A DNA stretch of 23,207 bases, taken from NCBI GenBank assembly GCA_964467345.1, contig CAYXPY010000033.1:1-23207 (forward strand), written 5' to 3'. The position numbers were made by a program, and so were the translations under genes. The notes under the pieces were generated by a model. The model saw only the letters and a program-made list of their open reading frames with translations. It did not search any database and was not told the DNA's origin. Each line of letters opens with the position of its first letter. Within the stretch, counting starts at the first letter, position 1. This DNA is from SM1-50 sp964467345. Lineage in GTDB: Archaea > Thermoplasmatota > E2 > DHVEG-1. Shown here in pieces: positions 14,626-22,896 of this stretch.

Positions 14626-15351
14626 ATGATTACATTGATTCGAAACTCAAAAGAAAAACAGTTCGACACGAGGGAGCCTGTGCAGAAACCAAATAATCAA
14701 GGCATTAATGGAAAACAAACCATAAAAATTGGTAAACACATTATCTCAATCACCGGCTGGCTCCAGCTTGCGATTTTTTTCTTCATCATCGTTGCGGGAG
14801 CGGTTTTTTTTCTTTTCGTCTACGACCTGTTAACCCCTGATCAACAAAAATGGTACGCAGCTCTCTCGTTGGCCTATTTCATCCCTCCTGCTGGGAAAGA
14901 AACAGTCATCTTCGTCGGATTAACACAGAACCTCCCCGTCCTGCATTGGTGTGCAACCCTCTGGGTCTTTGACGTTCTTGTCTGTCTTGCCATTATGACG
15001 AATTGGTGGTTCTTGGAACTTTTCATTAAACATATCCCTCCGTTCCCTTTCATCGGACTGCGTCGAAAAAAACCACATGTGTATAAGACGACTGTTTCCC
15101 TCAAACTCTGGTATGAGAAGCTCCACTGGAAAACACGACAAATCGAAAGGAGGAATTATGGGAAGTTACTGGTCTTTGTGTTAGCGTTATTCATGTTTGT
15201 GCCGTTTCAAGGGACCGGTGCGATGTCCACAACAGTGATTGGTACCTTTTTAGGGCTTCGAAAAAGAATAACCTTATTCATTGTAATGATGGGATCGTTA
15301 CTTTCCATCATAGCAGTTACATTAATCTCTATTGGGATTATTCAATTGTAG
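14626..15351 (+). CDS. Small multidrug-export family membrane protein
   Basis: A 241-residue membrane protein with five or so hydrophobic segments (about 43-68, 79-98, 107-130, 178-197 and 213-240). The segment VPFQGTGAMSTTVIGTFLGL (191-210) resembles the Pro/Gly-rich re-entrant motif of the Sm_multidrug_ex family, whose molecular function is not established despite its name. A basic loop (about 145-175, with RRKKPHVYK) would be cytoplasmic. The first 40 residues are polar and include an NNQG/NGKQT stretch. The ATG at 14626 has only a weak upstream AAGAAAA, so a later start is possible, but the next in-frame methionine is far inside. It follows the hydrogenase genes by 62 bases on the same strand and may be read from the same transcript; a functional link is not indicated. 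Confidence 0.75.
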   Translation: MITLIRNSKEKQFDTREPVQKPNNQGINGKQTIKIGKHIISITGWLQLAIFFFIIVAGAVFFLFVYDLLTPDQQKWYAALSLAYFIPPAGKETVIFVGLTQNLPVLHWCATLWVFDVLVCLAIMTNWWFLELFIKHIPPFPFIGLRRKKPHVYKTTVSLKLWYEKLHWKTRQIERRNYGKLLVFVLALFMFVPFQGTGAMSTTVIGTFLGLRKRITLFIVMMGSLLSIIAVTLISIGIIQL

Positions 15352-15429
15352 ATGGCCATCTGGAGTCAAAGCATCCTTTTTTCCATGATGGAGATATAGA
15401 GAAAAATCAATAATCTCAGCAAGGTCAGT

Positions 15430-15444
15430 AAAAAAAATAAAAAA
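15430..15444 (-). terminator. Oligo-T terminator of the pyrophosphatase gene
   Basis: On the minus strand this reads as six T, one A and eight T, about 70 bases after the hppA stop. It lies in the 159-base gap between two convergent genes. The gap also has a perfect GATGGCCATC palindrome right after the plus-strand stop (15351-15360) and a TCAATA/TATTGA inverted repeat at 15454-15467, and no gene that I can support. Confidence 0.5.
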
Positions 15445-15510
15445 GAAGAGTATCAATAGATATTGACACCCGGTTTTCCCTTTTCTCTTTTAATCTCGGG
15501 GTGGCGTGTT

Positions 15511-17607
15511 TTATCCAAGCAACACGAATAACGGCAGGAACACCAATGTTACCACGGACATGAGTTTGATGAGGATGTTCAACGATGGGCCAGAGGTATC
15601 CTTACAAGGGTCTCCAACGGTATCCCCAATCACGGTCGCCTTATGAGCGGGGGATCCTTTTCCGCCAAGATTCCCTGCTTCAATGTACTTCTTTGCATTA
15701 TCCCAAGCGCCCCCAGCGTTTGCCAGGAAGATGGCAAGCAGAAAACCAGTCGCGATAGACCCAATGAGAAGCCCGCCAAGGCCAGCAAGCCCCGCACCCT
15801 TTGGTCCTATCATCCCAAACACAATTCCGATGATGAGTGGTGAGATGACTGCAAGCAACCCAGGGATGATCATCTCTCGTAACGCTCGTTTCGTACTAAT
15901 GGAGACACATCGCTTATAATCCGGTTTACTGTTTGGATCGGTCAGTAATTTGAATTCCTTGAACTGGTATCTGACCTCTTCCACCATGCTGTAGGCTGCT
16001 TTTCCGACCGCACCCATGGTCAAAGCAATGAACACAAACGGAAGCATCGCCCCGAGGAACAACCCGGCGACAAGATACGGGCTGGTGTTACTACCCATGG
16101 ATAAGAAACCGAGGATCTCCGCTTGTGTGTAATGAATGGATAATGAGACGATGAATGTTGAAATCAACGCAAGCGCGGTGATTGCGGCAGAGCCAATCGC
16201 AAATCCTTTCCCCATGGCGGCAGTGGTGTTTCCTACCGCATCTAAGGCCTCTGCTCGTTCCCGGACGTCTTTCCCCATGCCGCTCATCTCAGCGATCCCG
16301 GCTGCGTTATCCGCTACAGGTCCATAGCAATCGGTCGCAAGGGAGATACCTAGTACACTGAGCATTCCGACCGCGGCAATAGCCACACCATAGAATTCAG
16401 CGAAATAATAGGAAAGGATCATCGCGATAACAACAGAAATTACAGGGATAACCGTGCTCATCATCCCGGTGACCATTCCTTTAATGATGACCGTCGCAGG
16501 GCCTGTTTTTGCTGCCTCAGCGATCCCTTTGACTGGTTTTTGTTTCTCAGAAGCAAAATACTCCGTGTTTAACCCAATGATGATACCAGCGATGAGTCCT
16601 GCAAGTATCGCCAGGTACGGCCCCATGTTTCCATCAAGCAGATACCAGGTGGCTACTCCAGCAAATATCGCGACAAGGATAGTGCTTGCGAACAGACCGT
16701 TGCGCATCGCTGAATACACGTTTGCCTTCTTCCCTGTTCGGACAAAGAACATACCAATAATTGAGGAGAAAATCCCAATCGCAGAGATCAACAAGGGTAG
16801 GATAAGTGCATTTGAACCATAGGTCTGAAGCGCAAATCCTCCTGCAACTGCTGCAAGAGCCATTGGAGCAATGATCGCCTCCACATAGGATTCATATAAA
16901 TCAGCACCCATGCCTGCGACATCACCAACATTATCTCCCACGAGATCTGCAACGACAGCAGGGTTCCGTGGGTCGTCCTCCGGGATGTTTTCTTCGACTT
17001 TTCCGACAAGATCTGCCCCGACATCAGCTGATTTTGTATAGATTCCACCACCGACACGGGCAAATAAAGCAACGGATGAAGCACCAAAACCAAATCCAAA
17101 GAGAATATTCGTCGTCAAGCTCACAGAGAGACCAAAGACCTCAGAGAACAGCAGAAACATCCCAAAAACACCAAGCACACCAAGCCCAACAACACAGATC
17201 CCCATCACAGCCCCGCTTGAGAATGCAATCGATAATCCTTTGTTGATACTTGTTTTTGCCCCCTGCGCGGTCTTTGCGTTTGCCATTGTCGCAATACGCA
17301 TACCGATGTTCCCAGACAACATAGACAGGATAGCACCAATTATGAACGCAACAGCGGTTCCCCAGTGCATACCGCTATCTGGTATAAATGAGGCGGCAAG
17401 TAAGATAACGGTTACCGTACCGACAAAGATGATTAACACTTTATTTTCACTGTTCAAAAACGCTATCGCGCCATCACGAATCGCATTGCTTATCTCCTGC
17501 ATTTTTTCTGATCCAGAGCTTTCCTTACGTATCTTAAAAACAAGATATCCGGCATAGAACAAAGCCACAATTCCGCTTATCACTATTATTATCGAAATAG
17601 GGTCCAT
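15511..17607 (-). CDS. hppA: Membrane-bound ion-translocating pyrophosphatase
   Basis: Hydrolyses pyrophosphate and pumps H+ and/or Na+ outward. The 698-residue, roughly 16-helix product has the family's usual length. It carries the substrate-site motif DVGADLVGKVE (195-205), the second site DLVGDNVGDVAGMGADLYE (221-239) and the C-terminal KGSPAHKATVIGDTVGDPCKDTSGPSLN region. A463 in GNTTAAMGKG marks the K+-dependent class, where K+-independent enzymes have lysine. In the gate helix, both E239 and E243 are glutamate (DLYESYVEA). Na+-type enzymes usually have only the first and plant H+-type enzymes only the second, so the pumped ion is open. AGGAGGTC lies about 5 bases before the ATG. It diverges from the CBS/antiporter pair. 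Confidence 0.97.
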   Translation of the reverse strand: MDPISIIIVISGIVALFYAGYLVFKIRKESSGSEKMQEISNAIRDGAIAFLNSENKVLIIFVGTVTVILLAASFIPDSGMHWGTAVAFIIGAILSMLSGNIGMRIATMANAKTAQGAKTSINKGLSIAFSSGAVMGICVVGLGVLGVFGMFLLFSEVFGLSVSLTTNILFGFGFGASSVALFARVGGGIYTKSADVGADLVGKVEENIPEDDPRNPAVVADLVGDNVGDVAGMGADLYESYVEAIIAPMALAAVAGGFALQTYGSNALILPLLISAIGIFSSIIGMFFVRTGKKANVYSAMRNGLFASTILVAIFAGVATWYLLDGNMGPYLAILAGLIAGIIIGLNTEYFASEKQKPVKGIAEAAKTGPATVIIKGMVTGMMSTVIPVISVVIAMILSYYFAEFYGVAIAAVGMLSVLGISLATDCYGPVADNAAGIAEMSGMGKDVRERAEALDAVGNTTAAMGKGFAIGSAAITALALISTFIVSLSIHYTQAEILGFLSMGSNTSPYLVAGLFLGAMLPFVFIALTMGAVGKAAYSMVEEVRYQFKEFKLLTDPNSKPDYKRCVSISTKRALREMIIPGLLAVISPLIIGIVFGMIGPKGAGLAGLGGLLIGSIATGFLLAIFLANAGGAWDNAKKYIEAGNLGGKGSPAHKATVIGDTVGDPCKDTSGPSLNILIKLMSVVTLVFLPLFVLLG

Positions 17608-17642
17608 AAATGACCTCCTCCACTGCGGGCAATAATATTGCT

Positions 17643-17652
17643 CTATTTAATC
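17643..17652 (-). promoter_or_regulatory. Putative TATA box of hppA
   Basis: GATTAAATAG on the minus strand is a good TATA element. It puts the transcript start near 17619, with a leader of about a dozen bases that would leave little beyond the AGGAGGTC ribosome site. Confidence 0.5.
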
Positions 17653-17699
17653 ATTATGATATTTTCTGAGCCCCTCCAAAGCGTCTCTCTATTGATAGA

Positions 17700-17710
17700 T
17701 ATTAAATATT
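17700..17710 (+). promoter_or_regulatory. Putative TATA box of the CBS/antiporter operon
   Basis: TATTAAATATT is a near-symmetric TATA element centred at 17705. A transcript starting about 27 bases downstream would begin at about 17732, exactly the ATG of the CBS gene. This suggests a leaderless mRNA and rules against the GTG at 17711. The two divergent TATA boxes are about 55 bases apart. Confidence 0.5.
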
Positions 17711-17731
17711 GTGTCGCGATTCATAGTCCAC

Positions 17732-18223
17732 ATGAAAGATCAATTGATCACTGATTTTTATGAACTGACTGTTACGCAGCTTATGAATGATCATCTCTGG
17801 GACATCCCGATTATTGAAAAAAATGATGATATTCTTAATGTTCTGAATATTCTCAGCGGCAGACATCACATCTGGGTGATTGATAGTAAAAAAAAGAAAG
17901 AGCTTGTGGGAGTTATCACAGAACATGATATACTGACGATTCTTTCTCCAAAAAATTTTTCCCCGTATGTCTTTGGCTTACCCGACCTCCGTTCGTTGCA
18001 GCATGGGACCGTGAAAACCGCTGAAGACCTTATGTCCAAGAAAATTATCACCTGTGAGCCTGATGAAAAAGTCATTGATATAATAAAAAGGATGAAAAAA
18101 TTCCAGCTCCGTCGTCTCCCTGTTGTGAAAAACAAAACACTCGTTGGAGAAATCACCCTGCATCGGTTAATTCAGAAATATTATAAAGCAACCCAGTATC
18201 ATTCACTTGAAGAAGAAGGTTGA
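17732..18223 (+). CDS. CBS-pair regulatory protein
   Basis: A 163-residue protein made of two CBS domains, modules that bind adenine nucleotides or related ligands and regulate transporters and enzymes. CBS 1 spans about 10-72 (TVTQLMND ... LVGVITEHDILTIL). CBS 2 spans about 96-155 (AEDLMSKKIITCEPDEKVID ... LVGEITLHRLI). There is no DNA-binding or membrane segment. The frame could open 7 codons earlier at a GTG (17711), but that codon overlaps the TATA-like box, so the ATG at 17732 is preferred; no ribosome-binding site precedes it. The stop codon overlaps the TTG start of the antiporter gene (TTGA). The direct coupling suggests that it senses energy state and controls the antiporter, but this is inference. 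Confidence 0.9.
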   Translation: MKDQLITDFYELTVTQLMNDHLWDIPIIEKNDDILNVLNILSGRHHIWVIDSKKKKELVGVITEHDILTILSPKNFSPYVFGLPDLRSLQHGTVKTAEDLMSKKIITCEPDEKVIDIIKRMKKFQLRRLPVVKNKTLVGEITLHRLIQKYYKATQYHSLEEEG

Positions 18224-19443
18224 CGTCTACGGCAGATGAAATCCAGATTTTCGAAATTGTCCTTTCAGTGGCCTTAGCACTTATTTTTGCACGTTTGTTT
18301 GGGTATCTTTTCGACCGGGTAAAACAGCCCCCGGTCATCGGTGAGATATTCGCAGGTCTGCTCCTGGGCGGGTTCGGTTTTGGGTTCCTTGCAGGAAAAA
18401 CGGTATCCTTGTTTTCCTTCTCAGTTCAGATCCCCCAGTTGTCGTTTACCTCTGAAGCTTTTACTTTTCTTGCGGAGTTAGGTATCCTGTTCCTCATGTT
18501 TCTCTCAGGCTTGGAAATCAATTTCTCAGAATTAAACAAGGTTAAGAAACCCTCCCTGTTTGTTGCTGTCGGAGGAGTCATCGCCCCCTTGCTCCTTGGT
18601 ATGTTAGCGGCACATGCGTTTGGTTTCACCTGGCAGATCGGACTCGTCATTGGATTAATCCTTGTCGCTACCTCCGTTGGTGTTCCTGTGCGAGTGCTTA
18701 TGGATCTCAAGAAGCTAAATACCGAGGTTGGTCTGACGATATTAGGGGCAGCAGTTATCGATGACGTGATCGGGATTATTCTGTTTGTCTCTGTCCTTGG
18801 TGTGGCAACACCTTTAGATGTCGCATTCCTTGGTTTCAAGATACTCATTTTCTTTATTCTCTTCTTGTTTATCGGGTTGAAAATCATCGATAAAATCTTT
18901 AATCTCGGAGAGAAAATACAGCTCCCCAAAGCCCTGTTAAGTATTTCTCTTGCCATTTTCCTTCTCTATTCTTTTTTTGCTTATCAATCAGGGATCGCGG
19001 GAATCACCGGTGCCTTTGTCGCTGGGGTTGTCATCGGTCATGCGATGAAATCGCGCAAAGTCATCGATGATATCAAAACAATAAGCTATGGTCTTTTCAT
19101 CCCCTTGTTCTTCGTATGGGTTGGTGCGAACGTTGACCCGACCGTTTTTACGACAATACATGTTATTGGTTTTGCAGTCGTTATCATCCTTGTCAGCATT
19201 GTTGGAAAGGTGGTTGGTTGTAGTATCGGAGGAAAACTTGCAGGGATGACAAATAAAAAAGCTCTTCAAGCGGGTATCGGGATGATCCCCCGTCTTGAAA
19301 TGGCATTAATCATCGCTGGTGCCGCGATATCCCAAGGAATCCTTGTAGGGACGCTTGCGAATCAAGTCCTTGCGACAACGGTCCTTCTCACCTTAGTAAC
19401 AACATTGATAACACCGTTTTTACTACGAGCAACATTCAAATAA
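18220..19443 (+). CDS. CPA2-family cation/proton antiporter (NapA/KefB-like)
   Basis: A 407-residue membrane transporter with about 12-13 helices, of the CPA2 group that exchanges Na+ or K+ for H+. The unwound-helix segment TSVGVPVRVL (151-160) and the ion-binding aspartate pair in AAVIDDVIGIILF (D181, D182) match NapA-type electrogenic antiporters. FLSGLEINFSEL (94-105) and GMIPRLEMALII near the C-terminus are also typical. No C-terminal TrkA/RCK domain is attached; the separate CBS protein upstream may serve as regulator. The start is a TTG overlapping the CBS stop codon, with AGAAGAAGG immediately upstream; no ATG in frame gives a complete first helix. It lies opposite the pyrophosphatase gene, which also acts on the ion gradient. 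Confidence 0.92.
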   Translation: MTSTADEIQIFEIVLSVALALIFARLFGYLFDRVKQPPVIGEIFAGLLLGGFGFGFLAGKTVSLFSFSVQIPQLSFTSEAFTFLAELGILFLMFLSGLEINFSELNKVKKPSLFVAVGGVIAPLLLGMLAAHAFGFTWQIGLVIGLILVATSVGVPVRVLMDLKKLNTEVGLTILGAAVIDDVIGIILFVSVLGVATPLDVAFLGFKILIFFILFLFIGLKIIDKIFNLGEKIQLPKALLSISLAIFLLYSFFAYQSGIAGITGAFVAGVVIGHAMKSRKVIDDIKTISYGLFIPLFFVWVGANVDPTVFTTIHVIGFAVVIILVSIVGKVVGCSIGGKLAGMTNKKALQAGIGMIPRLEMALIIAGAAISQGILVGTLANQVLATTVLLTLVTTLITPFLLRATFK

Positions 19444-19519
19444 GAGACTATACCAACAGAAAAACTGTTACTTATTTCCACACCAGCTCGACACAGAAAA
19501 ATGAGGCAACAAGAGGAGT

Positions 19520-21283
19520 TTACATCCCCCAGAATTTGTTTGTCCTGCGCTTGATGTCAAAGATCTTATTTAACACGTCCTTTTCATCTTCGTTCAGAAC
19601 ATCCATCAGTCTGAGTTTTTTCGCATCACTCTCAGGGATGTCGGTAAAGAAGATATCCCCGCCTTTGATCTGCCTGCCCACGGTGACCCCTTCGATTGAG
19701 ATAGCGACCTCAGCACCCTGGAGTGCCTCTGTGATTGCTTTGTTATCAAGCTGCAGACCCTTGATGTTACCGATGCTCTTTCCCTCATGGTCCATGAGTC
19801 GCATATCTACCTTGATACGACCCCCTAATACGCGAACCCCGATGACCGCAGGATGACTGACACGGAAGACATACTCCGGCAAAAACTTAATCATCCCAGG
19901 ATGAATGTAATCTTCTCGTCGCTTCTTCTCCAGTTCTTCTTTCTTCTTTGCCAGCCAGGCGTCATATTTCTCAATAATCGTGTAAATAACATCCTCATCA
20001 AAGATGGCGACCTCCGTGTTAGCAAGCTCCTCCTTTGCCTCTGGCAGGATTTTTACGTTAAAAGCAAAAATCGCTCGCTCTAAGGGGTTATTCAACGCTA
20101 CTGTTTCCATAACGTCCCGTCGGGAGATATTACCGATTTCCACCTTCCGGACCTGGATTCCTTTCTCCCGGGATTCCTTGACCAATGCCTCCAGAGAACC
20201 GATGGTGTCAGCTTTTATGTACAAACCCTCCTTGTCAAGATCGATCTTCACCTGGGATTGACTCTTGATTTCCTCAATTAATGCTTCTTCATCCTCATTT
20301 ACCACCCGTAATGGTGCACCCGGTACGACCTGATCAAGGTCTGGGGCAGAGATCTTGATACCACAGGCAGCATGAACCTCCTTGACGCTCTCAAAACGCT
20401 CCCGAGGATCACGGATCTCATCCATCGGTTTGGGTTTAAGCAGGGCTTTTATTTTTGTGACAAGCGGCTCATCCCGGGTTCCTAGGATAATGATATCCTC
20501 TTTTCTGAGCACACCACTGTAGATAATCGCATCAACCGTGGTTCCTAACCCGACATCCTCTTTAACTTCAAGGACCGTTCCTTTTCCCGCCCCGGTCTCA
20601 CTGGCGAGCTGATCCTCCAGGAACCGTTGCGCCAGCCCGACAAGAACCATCAGCAGCTCAGGGATCCCCTCCCCGGTTTTCGCAGAGACCGGGATGATCG
20701 GGATACTCTTTCGGAAATCCTTAATGTTAAAATACAAATCAGATTCAAACCCTTTATCATAGATCGTCCCGATGAGCTCATATAACTTCGTCTCAAACAG
20801 GGTCTTTGTCATCGGACGCTGGTTTTCCAGTCGATTCTTCGCAATATCCGTACTTGCTTGCCAGCCGTTAATGGCATCTATCTTATTTGCTGCGATGATA
20901 AAAGGCGTTTTATATTGACGAAGGATGGTGATGGACTCATGGGTCTGCGGTCGGAACCCTTCATTGATATCGACGACCAGAATCGCAAGATCAGCCAAAG
21001 AACCGCCTCGGGTCCGTAAGGTGGTAAACGCATGATGACCCGGGGTATCAATAAAGAGAAGACCCGGCACGGAGAAGGTTTTCCCGCCAAGGAGCTGGCC
21101 ACACATCGAATAGATCGCATCTATAGGGACCTCTGTGGCTCCGATATGTTGGGTAATGGCCCCTGCCTCTCGAGCGGCAACAGTAGAGCCTCTAATATAA
21201 TCTAACAAGGATGTTTTTCCATGATCGACATGACCAAGAACACTTACGATTGGTTGACGGACATGTTTCTGAGGATGTGTCAT
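19520..21283 (-). CDS. infB: Translation initiation factor aIF5B
   Basis: A GTPase that promotes joining of the ribosomal subunits and places initiator tRNA. The 587-residue product is the short archaeal/eukaryotic form without the bacterial N-terminal extension. G1 is GHVDHGKT (17-24), the switch-one region GAITQHIGA (41-49), G3 DTPGHH (79-84), G4 NKID (133-136) and G5 SAKTGEG (200-206). Domains II to IV follow, ending with a helical region (KEELEKKRREDYIHPGMIKF) and a tail KIFDIKRRTNKFWGM. The archaeal factor sometimes contains an intein; none is present. The ATG at 21283 has AGGTGAG about 5 bases upstream. It is probably a single-gene transcription unit. Confidence 0.98.
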   Translation of the reverse strand: MTHPQKHVRQPIVSVLGHVDHGKTSLLDYIRGSTVAAREAGAITQHIGATEVPIDAIYSMCGQLLGGKTFSVPGLLFIDTPGHHAFTTLRTRGGSLADLAILVVDINEGFRPQTHESITILRQYKTPFIIAANKIDAINGWQASTDIAKNRLENQRPMTKTLFETKLYELIGTIYDKGFESDLYFNIKDFRKSIPIIPVSAKTGEGIPELLMVLVGLAQRFLEDQLASETGAGKGTVLEVKEDVGLGTTVDAIIYSGVLRKEDIIILGTRDEPLVTKIKALLKPKPMDEIRDPRERFESVKEVHAACGIKISAPDLDQVVPGAPLRVVNEDEEALIEEIKSQSQVKIDLDKEGLYIKADTIGSLEALVKESREKGIQVRKVEIGNISRRDVMETVALNNPLERAIFAFNVKILPEAKEELANTEVAIFDEDVIYTIIEKYDAWLAKKKEELEKKRREDYIHPGMIKFLPEYVFRVSHPAVIGVRVLGGRIKVDMRLMDHEGKSIGNIKGLQLDNKAITEALQGAEVAISIEGVTVGRQIKGGDIFFTDIPESDAKKLRLMDVLNEDEKDVLNKIFDIKRRTNKFWGM

Positions 21284-21322
21284 CGCTACTCACCTAGGTC
21301 CACACGCCGTAGGGAAAACATG

Positions 21323-21331
21323 CTTTAAAAA
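21323..21331 (-). promoter_or_regulatory. Putative TATA box of the aIF5B gene
   Basis: TTTTTAAAG on the minus strand lies about 40 bases before the ATG. A start near 21301 leaves a leader of about 17 bases that contains the AGGTGAG ribosome site. Confidence 0.5.
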
Positions 21332-21390
21332 CATATGGGTAAAAACACATAATAACGGGCTCGTATCAAATGAAAAATCAGTAGTATCAG

Positions 21391-21960
21391 CTACGGGATT
21401 TCAAGTGTCGCATGACGCGACCGCATCGATTCTTCCGTTTCTTTTTTATTCCTCATCAATTCTGCGATGATTCCATCAAGGAAAATCCAGGCACTTGCCT
21501 CAAATAAGGTCCCTAAGGGGGCGAATTGTTTTCGTTCGTTCTCTGTGCAGTCTGCACTCAGAACGATTGCGATATCAGCGAATTTCGTGATTCGGGAACC
21601 AGCTTTTCCTGTGATGACCACAAGGGTTGCTCCAAGGTTCTTTGCGATTTCCGCTGTCATGACCGCAGGGATAGTCTCCCCGGAGCCAGAGACAAGGCAC
21701 ACAAGGTCTCCTTTTTTTACGGGAGCACCGATAGTCTCTCCAATGACGAACGTCTGGAACCCAAGATGCACCAGTCTAATGGCAAAAGCCTTGGAAACCA
21801 GTCCAGACCGACCCGCCCCATAGACAAAAATACGGTTTGCTTTAAAAAAAGACGAGATGATTTTTTCTATTTCATCAGAGGATACCTTTCTGAGGATGTC
21901 ATTTGTTTTTTTTTGGATATAGGCAAGAGAATCATGAAAGGTGGCTGAAGTATCCTTCAT
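21391..21960 (-). CDS. hxlB: 6-phospho-3-hexuloisomerase (SIS domain)
   Basis: Interconverts fructose 6-phosphate and arabino-3-hexulose 6-phosphate in the ribulose-monophosphate pathway. Many archaea run this pathway backwards, together with hexulose-phosphate synthase, to make ribulose 5-phosphate. The 189-residue product is the family's size. It has the SIS-domain motifs GAGRSGLVSKAFAIRL (48-63) and SGSGETIPAV (91-100), GETIGAP (74-80), the catalytic-region APLGTLFEASAWIFLDGII and a tail ending MRSRHATLEIP, which closely follows the family pattern. The start overlaps the stop of the endonuclease IV-like gene (ATGA). No hexulose-phosphate synthase gene lies beside it. A generic SIS sugar isomerase is the only realistic alternative. 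Confidence 0.92.
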   Translation of the reverse strand: MKDTSATFHDSLAYIQKKTNDILRKVSSDEIEKIISSFFKANRIFVYGAGRSGLVSKAFAIRLVHLGFQTFVIGETIGAPVKKGDLVCLVSGSGETIPAVMTAEIAKNLGATLVVITGKAGSRITKFADIAIVLSADCTENERKQFAPLGTLFEASAWIFLDGIIAELMRNKKETEESMRSRHATLEIP

Positions 21961-22835
21961 TTCTTCATGACCTCTGAGAGATCCTTGTAATAGGCAGATT
22001 CTTTCCCTGTTCTTTTCATAATCGCTTTTTCAACTTGCAACCTGACATACACTGCGTCATGTTCAAGCAAGGGCGATTCTGAGATGAGGGTGACGTTCAT
22101 ATTCCGGTCTAGGATGACATCGATGAGCGGGGCCAGTGGCATATCGCCTTTCTTGATGGGGATATGGTACAGCTCATTTCCGTTCTCATAGAGGACCCCG
22201 GTGATATGGATAAGGTAATGACGGAGCCGCAATGGTTTGAGTTTGTCAAAGATTTCCTCGAAATCCTTTCGTTCTTTGATAGAACCGTTTCCCCGGGCAT
22301 GGATATGACCTAGGTCTAAAACAGGGATGATTTCTTTGACATGTGTGCAGACCTCGATAATCTCATCAAGGCTGCCAAAGACTTTTTGCTTCCCCATGGT
22401 CTCCATAGCGAGTTTTACCTTCAGTTTTTCCTTTTTAAACATGCTGATGACTTTTTTTGAGTTTTTCACGATGACTTTCAAGGCTTTCTTCGGATCGTAC
22501 TCACCGTAAAAACCAGGGTGGATGATGAGGGTTTTCGATCCAATGCTGTTTGCCATCTGAGCTGATTTGATGATTTTTTCATAACTCATGGTGATTTCTT
22601 CACGATCGCCAGCTAAATTCAGGTAATAGGGGGCATGGACATGGATTTCAATGTCGTTTTTTTGTGCATAGTCCTTGATGAACAGTGCTTCTTCATCTGA
22701 TAAAACATACAATCCTCGAACGAATTGTATCTCAATTGCGTTGAGATCAAGGCTTTTGTGGGTATAGACAATACCATCCTTGTTCGTACGCCCTTTACAG
22801 GATAAAGGAATACCGGCCTGCCCGATTCGTATCAT
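21957..22835 (-). CDS. Endonuclease IV-like TIM-barrel protein
   Basis: A 292-residue protein of the AP-endonuclease family 2 / xylose isomerase-like TIM-barrel superfamily. Metal-ligand-like residues appear in order along the barrel: H67 (HVHAPYYLNLAG), H106 (IIHPGFYG), E145 (AMETMG), D174 and H177 (LDLGHIHARG), H210 (LIHITG) and E253 (ISESPLLEHD). Most match the zinc ligands of endonuclease IV (Nfo). At the DRH position of Nfo this protein reads LYH (222-224), so one aspartate ligand appears replaced. It may thus be a repair nuclease with an altered zinc site or a sugar isomerase. GGAGGAG precedes the ATG. It overlaps the hexuloisomerase gene by four bases, so the two are cotranscribed, which slightly favours a sugar-related role. 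Confidence 0.85.
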   Translation of the reverse strand: MIRIGQAGIPLSCKGRTNKDGIVYTHKSLDLNAIEIQFVRGLYVLSDEEALFIKDYAQKNDIEIHVHAPYYLNLAGDREEITMSYEKIIKSAQMANSIGSKTLIIHPGFYGEYDPKKALKVIVKNSKKVISMFKKEKLKVKLAMETMGKQKVFGSLDEIIEVCTHVKEIIPVLDLGHIHARGNGSIKERKDFEEIFDKLKPLRLRHYLIHITGVLYENGNELYHIPIKKGDMPLAPLIDVILDRNMNVTLISESPLLEHDAVYVRLQVEKAIMKRTGKESAYYKDLSEVMKK

Positions 22836-22885
22836 TTCTTCTCCTCCTATTTTCTTTTTATGGACGAAGGGTGTTGGTTCATCAG

Positions 22886-22892
22886 AAAAAAA
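22886..22892 (-). terminator. Oligo-T terminator after the UPF0147 gene
   Basis: Seven T on the minus strand begin 5 bases after the stop codon of the UPF0147 gene, inside an AT-rich gap of 61 bases. Partial read-through into the endonuclease IV-like gene remains possible because no clear promoter was found between them. Confidence 0.4.
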
Positions 22893-22896
22893 TGTA

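Noticed and set aside
14626..15351. Possible hydrogenase membrane subunit (NuoH- or NuoL-like)
   Set aside because: Its PFQGTGA-type motif and about five helices fit the small multidrug-export family; no NuoH or NuoL motifs are present.
15352..15399. 15-codon frame right after the multidrug-export gene stop
   Set aside because: Too short, no conserved features, and it lies in a convergent 3' gap.
15452..15469. Perfect inverted repeat TCAATA-GA-TATTGA as a regulatory site
   Set aside because: It sits in a convergent 3' gap; a CTATTGATA copy at 17689-17697 is short and A/T-rich enough to be chance.
18220..19443. Antiporter as a missing NuoL-type pump module
   Set aside because: The DD motif and unwound helix mark the CPA2 family, unrelated to the NuoL/MrpD antiporter fold.
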